Shown: in pieces, positions 59,801-64,000 of the stretch
How positions within the stretch are numbered: the first letter of the stretch is position 1
Layout of the letters: every line of letters starts with the position of its first letter
Source: Rhodospirillales bacterium URHD0017
Lineage (GTDB): Bacteria > Pseudomonadota > Alphaproteobacteria > Reyranellales > Reyranellaceae
Length of the DNA stretch: 64,000 bases
Direction of reading: 5' to 3'
Assembly: GCA_900110395.1 (NCBI GenBank)
Contig: FODP01000020.1
Location: 57,931-121,930 of the forward strand
Made by a program: the position numbers and the translations under genes
The notes under the pieces: model-generated
Told to the model about the DNA's origin: nothing
Database searches by the model: none
Seen by the model: only the letters and a program-made list of their open reading frames with translations

Positions 59801-62052
59801 TCCTCCACTGGAACGCGCGGCTGGCCGATACCTTGCCCTATTTTACCGAAGGCGCGAACGCCGCCCTGGAGGCGGGCGATCTTGAGTTTCACGGCTACAA
59901 CCGCTACGCCTATGCCTCCTACGCCTTCATGAGCGGCACGCCGCTCGACAAGGTCGCCGACATCCTCGAGGTGGGCTATGCCGCCGTGCTGCAGCACAAG
60001 CACGAGAAGACGCAGCGTGTGTTCCGCATGGCCCGGCAGGCGGTGCGCGAACTCAGGGGCCGCGCCGCTGCGCAGGCAAATCCCGACGAGGCGCCGTTTG
60101 AGGAGGCGGCCGAGGTTGCCTACTGGACCGATCGCGACCGCATGGCGCTTGCCTACTACTACGAGTTCCGGCTGCTGAAGCAGTACATGGCACGCGACTT
60201 CGAGGGTTGCGTGGCGAGCGCCCGCGTTATCGACGAGAATTTCAACGTTGTGATGGGCATGGCGTTTTCGGTCTACTATCTGCCTTACCAGTCGCTGGCG
60301 CTGATCGCCCTGCTTCCCAAGATGAAGACAGCAAGCGCACGCCGGAGCGCGTTGCGCACGGTGCGGCGCAACCAGGGCCGCCTGCGCACTTGGTCGCGCT
60401 ACGCGCCGGACAACTATCGGCACAAGCGGCTCCTGGTCGAGGCCGAACTCGCCCGGCTGAGAGGGAGCGTCGCGCAGGCCGAGCAGGCCTACGAGCAGGC
60501 GATCGCGCTCGCCGGCCGCCACGGCGCATTGCCCGACGAAGCGCTCGCCAACGAGCTGGCCGGCGAATTCGAGCTGGCGCGCGGCCGCGCCACCGCCGGC
60601 CGCGCCTACCTCGCCGAGGCACGCGATGCCTACCGGCAGTGGGGCGCGTGGGCGTGGGTCGAGCTTCTCGAGCAACGCCACGCCGGCCTGTTCGGTCCGA
60701 CGCGCGAGGGCGGCAACGAGCACCCGCAACCATCGCAGACAGCGCTCTATTCGAGCGAGACGAAGGGGCTACTCGACGTCGCCGCCATCACTCGGGCAGC
60801 CGGCGCGATCTCGGGCAAGATCCTGGTCGACGATGTCGTCGTCGAAGTCATCGCGGCCACGGTCATGAACGCCGGCGCGACGCGCGGCTTGCTGCTCCTG
60901 ACGCGCGACGACGAGCTGGTCATTCAGGGCGAGGCGAGTGGCAGCGACCACGCCCAAGCCTCGCCTGCGCCGCCACGGCCCTTCGCCGGCTCGGGCAAGG
61001 GGCCGGAGCGGCTCGTCAACTACGTAGCGCGCACGCGCGAGAGCGTGGTGCTCGACGACGCGACCCGAGACGCGACCTATGGCGCCGACCCGTTCATCGT
61101 CGCGCACCGCCCGCTGTCGGCGCTCTGTGTGCCGTTGCTCGACCGTGGCAAGCTTCTCGGCGTGCTTTATGCCGAGAACGGCCTGGCCCGCGGCGTCTTC
61201 ACCGCGGGCCGCATTCGGACGCTGGAAATGCTCGCGGCGCAGGCCGTGATCTCGCTCGAGAACGCCCGCCTGTACCAGGAGGTCCGCAGCCATGCCGACG
61301 CGCTCGAGGCCAAGGTGAAGGAGCGAACGGGCGAGCTAGAAGACGCCTACGGCAGGCTGCGTGAAATCTTCGGCCGTTACGTGCCACGACGGGTTGCCGA
61401 GGCGATCGTCGCTGGCCGAGGATCGCTGCGGCCGACGCAGACCCAGGCCACCATTCTCTATTCCGACATCGAGGGCTTCACCGGCATCGTCGAACAGATG
61501 CCGCCGGGGCGCGTGGTCGACATGCTGAACCAGTACTTTCCCACGGTGATCGAACCGATCGACCGCAACGGCGGCATCGTCAATCAGTTCCTGGGCGATG
61601 CTATGCTGGTCACCTTCAACATCCCGATCGCCGATCCGCAGCACGCCGAGAAGGCGGTGCGCACCGCCGTTGAGATCCAGCGCGCCGTGCAGGGCCGCAA
61701 GTTCGCCGGCATCGAGCTGGTGACGCGGATCGGCATAAACACCGGCCCCGTCATTGCTGGCAATGTCGGCTCCGGCGACCGCATCAGCTACGCGGTCTAC
61801 GGCGACGCGGTGAACCTCGCCGCCCGCCTCGAGCAGCTCAACAAGGAGTACGGCACCCGCGTCCTAGTCTCGGGCACGACGGTGGAGCACCTGCCCGGCG
61901 CCTACGGGCTCGCACCGGTCGGCGAAGTGGTTGTGCGGGGGAAGACGGTGCCGGTCCAGATCTATCGACTGGATGACCAGGAGCTAGCTCATCTTGACGC
62001 TTTGCTCCCTGTCGCTGCCGAAAACACTATCCACACGGTAGTGGACAGGTAG
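56839..62052 (+). CDS. Ser/Thr kinase-AAA ATPase-TPR-GAF-nucleotidyl cyclase sensor
   Basis: 1737 residues. Residues 1-270 are a protein kinase (VVHKDVKPTNILVD catalytic loop, LTDFGIAVA). Residues about 290-600 are an AAA/STAND-type ATPase (Walker A LLITGRSGIGKSSLVREV, Walker B LVIFLDDLQWADSASL). The middle is helical and TPR-like. Residues about 1320-1480 form a GAF domain, then a coiled coil (EAKVKERTGELEDAYGRLRE). Residues about 1530-1717 are a class III cyclase: metal Asp in LYSDIEGFTG and FLGDAMLVTF, Asn and Arg in AVNLAARLEQ. The two base-recognition positions read Gln and Ser instead of Lys and Asp, so cAMP versus cGMP is unclear. ATG 56839 starts the kinase. It is 19 bp after the lipoxygenase fusion gene. 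Confidence 0.9.
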   Translation: MIDLPGYRINETLHAGMHFTIYRGVRLDDDASVIVKVDDVPQQADPQASARLEREYALTRALDDLGIVIAHSVHRVGRHCALVFPDSGRISLAHYLEGRTLPLPLFFLIARQVAETLGRVHARDVVHKDVKPTNILVDPRTLSAQLTDFGIAVARARETASTRAPEELEGTLHYIAPEQTGRMNRSIDGRADLYALGVTFYEMLTRRLPFDVEDRAELVHRHLTALPKPPRELDPEIPEPLSRLVMKLLAKDPEERYQSAAGLAHDLAALAERRPTDDFVLAARDVPDRLRIPERLYGRDTELAALIEAVDGVAIGRAQFLLITGRSGIGKSSLVREVMRPVAGRRGHLVSGKFDQLSRGTPYLAIGQACEELVRKLLGETAERVEFWRRTLLDTMGPSAQVVLDVVPGLERLVGAPPPAPALGGAESQQRFRLVFRRLFRALASPRHPLVIFLDDLQWADSASLALIEMLMSDPDLTGLLMIGAYRDNEVQAGHPLQALLESLARDQAPCRRISLSALERRNVQPLIADTLRISSDAAAPLANLVTSKTQGNPFFVRQFLRMLEEKRLLVFDPGAARWTWQVERIEQEQITDNVADLVTERIGRLGPSGQRLLRLAACIGNQFDLETLAVVSGGSPRETAAALAEPLAREIIAPIGESYKYAAWSEATPDAAITYRFVHDRLQQAAYAMIAPAERPHLHDQIGRLIMAQSTPEQREERLFEIVSHLNIAMARATTREGQAELAGLNLRAGVKAKESNAYEAALGHFIAGLDLARDVGDARLGHQLAVRHIEAMYLCGRFEEAERLAEALLERTELPLDKAAVLEQLVLAHTTQLKYRKALDTAVRALELLGEHISGHPGTAHVMAELARTKLALAGRSIDRLRALPRMTDPRKVVAMRILMLSTAPAYFEDQNLLPLVSLRMVRLSVRYGNATHSAYGYAMYGLVLCGVLNDMRRGLAFGRLALDAIDLFDARVILGRVSMVFGGFILHWNARLADTLPYFTEGANAALEAGDLEFHGYNRYAYASYAFMSGTPLDKVADILEVGYAAVLQHKHEKTQRVFRMARQAVRELRGRAAAQANPDEAPFEEAAEVAYWTDRDRMALAYYYEFRLLKQYMARDFEGCVASARVIDENFNVVMGMAFSVYYLPYQSLALIALLPKMKTASARRSALRTVRRNQGRLRTWSRYAPDNYRHKRLLVEAELARLRGSVAQAEQAYEQAIALAGRHGALPDEALANELAGEFELARGRATAGRAYLAEARDAYRQWGAWAWVELLEQRHAGLFGPTREGGNEHPQPSQTALYSSETKGLLDVAAITRAAGAISGKILVDDVVVEVIAATVMNAGATRGLLLLTRDDELVIQGEASGSDHAQASPAPPRPFAGSGKGPERLVNYVARTRESVVLDDATRDATYGADPFIVAHRPLSALCVPLLDRGKLLGVLYAENGLARGVFTAGRIRTLEMLAAQAVISLENARLYQEVRSHADALEAKVKERTGELEDAYGRLREIFGRYVPRRVAEAIVAGRGSLRPTQTQATILYSDIEGFTGIVEQMPPGRVVDMLNQYFPTVIEPIDRNGGIVNQFLGDAMLVTFNIPIADPQHAEKAVRTAVEIQRAVQGRKFAGIELVTRIGINTGPVIAGNVGSGDRISYAVYGDAVNLAARLEQLNKEYGTRVLVSGTTVEHLPGAYGLAPVGEVVVRGKTVPVQIYRLDDQELAHLDALLPVAAENTIHTVVDR

Positions 62053-62167
62053 ATCGGATAGCCTCGGCGGGATCGCTACTACGGCGGCCGGCGCAGGCGG
62101 AGTCGGTGTCGCGCCGCGTAAGATGCCCCGGGGATCACGCGTGCCGAGTCAATCGCGCTTCCACTTC

Positions 62168-62503
62168 CTACTTAGGAGCCTTGTTCTGCGGCTTGGAACC
62201 ATGCCCCATTTGCTTAGCTTCTTTCAACTTCCCGACTAGGTCGCTCACGGGAATCGCGGGAAGCGTCATGATCTTGACCGTGCGGCGTGAGCTTAGATCG
62301 ATCGACAGGTGGGCGATCGTCTCATTATCCGGCGCTTCGATGATTGTCACAAAATCGTAGATGCCGAGGGTGGCGTATTGGCCCACCAGCTTGCATCCAA
62401 ATTCGGCGATCTCCCGATTAACCTCGATCATCCGATCGGGGTTGGTGTGGAGCGTCTGTCCGCCTTCCGCAGTGAGCGAGCTACAGAGGATGTATGTGGG
62501 CAT
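62168..62503 (-). CDS. GYD-domain protein
   Basis: 111 residues. GYD family with the naming motif in the form LGIYDFVTIIEAPDNE, preceded by MPTYILCSSLTAEGGQTL and CKLVGQYATLG. These small proteins form ferredoxin-like folds and have no established function. The gene is convergent with the kinase-cyclase gene. GGAGAC precedes its ATG on the minus strand. Confidence 0.87.
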   Translation of the reverse strand: MPTYILCSSLTAEGGQTLHTNPDRMIEVNREIAEFGCKLVGQYATLGIYDFVTIIEAPDNETIAHLSIDLSSRRTVKIMTLPAIPVSDLVGKLKEAKQMGHGSKPQNKAPK

Positions 62504-62649
62504 GACCGTCTCCTTGGTGAAGAAAACAGGGCAGTATGAGGCTACTCGATGTTAACCCCCGAGCTATAGTCGAATCTCGGCCTTCCCATTTATTGCCTAC
62601 CTGTTCAGGTCCTTCTACGATCCTCTGCCGCAACGCGGGGGAACATTCC

Positions 62650-62720
62650 GTGGCCCGTGAGCAGCGCAACTGGCGGCTATCGTTGCCGCAGACGTTGTCG
62701 GCTACTCGCGCCTGATGGGT
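62650..62720 (+). pseudogene. 5' remnant of an adenylate/guanylate cyclase gene
   Basis: From GTG 62650, VAREQRN is followed in a shifted frame by LAAIVAADVVGYSRLMG, the hallmark start of a large family of alphaproteobacterial cyclase-TPR proteins (usually MxREQRKLAAIVAADVVGYSRLMG). One base is missing near 62668, and similarity ends at about 62720, where the insertion sequence begins. The rest of the gene is not in the window. Confidence 0.65.
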
Positions 62721-63700
62721 TTTGGCTGCCGGCAAAGGACCTGTGCCTACCGCAAACTAGATCCGGCAATAGCGATGATGAAGGCTACCGAGAATCGGCT
62801 GAGCAGCGAGCTGGCCAAGACGCTGGACCGGCCGATGGCATGGCGTAACCTTGCTGAGGGACAGATGCGTTCGCAGTTCGTTGTAATAGCCGGCATAGGC
62901 CGCAAGGATCCGGCGCACGTGGGCCTCGCCGAAGACGACGATGTGATCGAGGCACTCCCGGCGGATCGAGCCGATCAACCTCTCCGCATGCCCGTTCTGC
63001 CAGGGTGACCTCGCGGCGATCGGGTGATCGCGTATACCCATGGCGGCAAGACGCTTCGTGACCGGCTGGCCGTAGCACCCGCCGCGGTCCCGGATCATGT
63101 AGTCGGGTGCTTCATCCCAAGGGAAGGCATCTGTGAGCTGACGGGCGATCCAGTCTGCTGTCGGATGGTCGGTGACGCCGAGCGAGATCAGCCGGCGCCG
63201 CTCGTGCCGCAGAATGACCAAGACAAACAGCAGCCGAAAGCCGACGGTTGGCACGATCAGGAAGTCCATCGCGCCGATGCCTGCCGCATGATTGTGCAGA
63301 AAGGTCTTCCAGGTCTGCGACCGCCCTCGCCCGTTCCTCGCCATGTACTTGGCGACTGTTGATTGGGCGACCTCGATGCCGAGCTTGAGCAGTTCACCAT
63401 GTATCCGGGGTGCTCCCCACAGCCGGTTGGCCAGGCTCATCTCCCGGATCAACTGGCGGATCTCCACCGTAATTCTTGGCCGCCCACCTCGAGCGCGTGA
63501 CTTCCAGCGCCAGTACAGCCGGAACCCCGTCCGATGCCATCGGATGACGGTCTCCGGCTGGACAATCGTCACAGCGTTCAACACCGACGGAAACAGCCGA
63601 TAGAGCCAGACGAAGAGCAGTCGGTCCGCCATCGCGGCATGTTCGCGCGTAGCTTTCGCTGCATTGCATGAGTCCGGTTGTGGCCGAGGCTGTGTGAAAA
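62721..63700 (-). mobile_element. Insertion sequence with integrase-core transposase, boundaries approximate
   Basis: It contains the DDE transposase at 62757-63632. The left edge is placed where the cyclase remnant stops resembling its family; the right edge is placed before the second element. No inverted terminal repeats were confirmed. Confidence 0.5.
62757..63632 (-). CDS. Insertion-sequence transposase with integrase core
   Basis: 291 residues on the minus strand. N-terminal HTH region (ETVIRWHRTGFRLYWRWKSR) and an rve-type DDE catalytic domain: Asp in GAMDFLIVPTVGF, Asp in DYMIRDRGGCYGQ, Glu in WQNGHAERLIGSIRRECLDH. The family commonly begins with a longer N-terminal segment. Here the frame remains open upstream (REHAAMADRLLF), so the N-terminus may be cut by the neighbouring IS. 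Terminal repeats were not resolved. Confidence 0.85.
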   Translation of the reverse strand: MADRLLFVWLYRLFPSVLNAVTIVQPETVIRWHRTGFRLYWRWKSRARGGRPRITVEIRQLIREMSLANRLWGAPRIHGELLKLGIEVAQSTVAKYMARNGRGRSQTWKTFLHNHAAGIGAMDFLIVPTVGFRLLFVLVILRHERRRLISLGVTDHPTADWIARQLTDAFPWDEAPDYMIRDRGGCYGQPVTKRLAAMGIRDHPIAARSPWQNGHAERLIGSIRRECLDHIVVFGEAHVRRILAAYAGYYNELRTHLSLSKVTPCHRPVQRLGQLAAQPILGSLHHRYCRI

Positions 63701-63745
63701 CGCCGGCTGAGTTAGAATCTGGACGACACGGCTTCGGAGTTGGAG

Positions 63746-64000
63746 ATGAAGCGCTTCGTCGAAGGTGAGGACCGCCGGCAGGGCGTTCTGCTTCCCGAGT
63801 TCCTGGACGACTACGTGTCGGAGGAGAACGCGGTCCGAGTGATCGACGTATTCATCGAGGAACTGGACCTGGTGGCGCTTGGGTTCGAGGGGGTGGTTCC
63901 CGAGGCGACCGGGCGGCCAGCCTATCATCCGGGCCTACTGCTGAAGATCTATGTTTACGGCTACATCAACCAGATCGCCTCCAGCCGCCGGTTGGAGCGG
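63746..64000 (+). CDS. IS1182-family transposase, N-terminal part (runs off window)
   Basis: The frame from ATG 63746 is open to the end of the window (85 codons). KRFVEGEDRRQGVLLPEFLD, then EELDLVALGF and RPAYHPGLLLKIYVYGYINQ, is the DUF772 N-terminal domain of IS1182/IS4-like transposases. GGAG lies directly upstream. The catalytic domain lies beyond the window, so integrity cannot be judged. Confidence 0.87.
   Translation, partial: MKRFVEGEDRRQGVLLPEFLDDYVSEENAVRVIDVFIEELDLVALGFEGVVPEATGRPAYHPGLLLKIYVYGYINQIASSRRLER

Overview
The window is high-GC, gene-dense bacterial chromosome. Gene content (autotransporter, TSUP and LysR genes, DUF917, DUF488 and DUF1304 proteins, many PaaI-type thioesterases, the ParB-methylase/DUF5681/terminase triplet, CTCCCCC/GGGGGAG palindromes) suggests a soil or root-associated alphaproteobacterium such as a Reyranella- or Bradyrhizobium-like organism. 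That placement is inference from style and content; no rRNA gene is present to confirm it.

Layout. 1-3.5 kb: end of an outer-membrane barrel gene, then a receiver/PIG-L deacetylase, an ATP-grasp ligase and a histidine phosphatase. 3.6-7.8 kb: a zinc alcohol dehydrogenase and a repeat-rich autotransporter. 8.1-17.9 kb: a decayed membrane gene, an ArsR regulator and cupin, a leftward operon (two thioesterases, metallophosphoesterase, DUF917), a TSUP transporter divergent from a LysR regulator, a third thioesterase and a phospholipase-D-like protein, with two palindromic repeat elements. 18.1-23.9 kb: a five-gene colinear cluster of two unrecognised proteins, a Dyp-type peroxidase, a cytochrome P450 and an exported peptidoglycan-binding protein. 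24-29.5 kb: housekeeping and small-family genes, asd among them. 28.2-32.9 kb: an alpha/beta hydrolase facing a giant TPR-CHAT caspase-like protein.

33.9-48.9 kb is mobile DNA. A ParB-methylase/DUF5681/terminase triplet ends beside the 3' part of a tRNA. From there an 11.1-kb integrative element runs between two exact 16-bp copies of CCCGTAGGGAGCGCCA (37702-37717 and 48833-48848). It carries a P4-type integrase, a small DNA-binding protein, a Toprim primase, a RepA-like ATPase, a field of ten TGTCGGC iterons, an HK97-type major capsid protein and an accessory block with an FRG-domain protein. It looks like a phage satellite that keeps replication and capsid genes but has no portal, protease or tail gene visible.

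49-64 kb: a decayed SGNH hydrolase, a GH1 beta-glucosidase broken by one TAG codon, GST, CmcJ/NvfI-type oxidoreductase and SDR genes. Then comes the most unusual locus: a 912-residue protein with a catalase-like (allene-oxide-synthase-like) N-terminal half and a lipoxygenase C-terminal half, followed 19 bp later by a 1737-residue Ser/Thr kinase-AAA ATPase-GAF-nucleotidyl cyclase. The pair suggests an oxylipin-producing enzyme coupled to a second-messenger sensor. The window ends in a GYD protein, a cyclase gene remnant and two insertion sequences, the last cut by the window edge.
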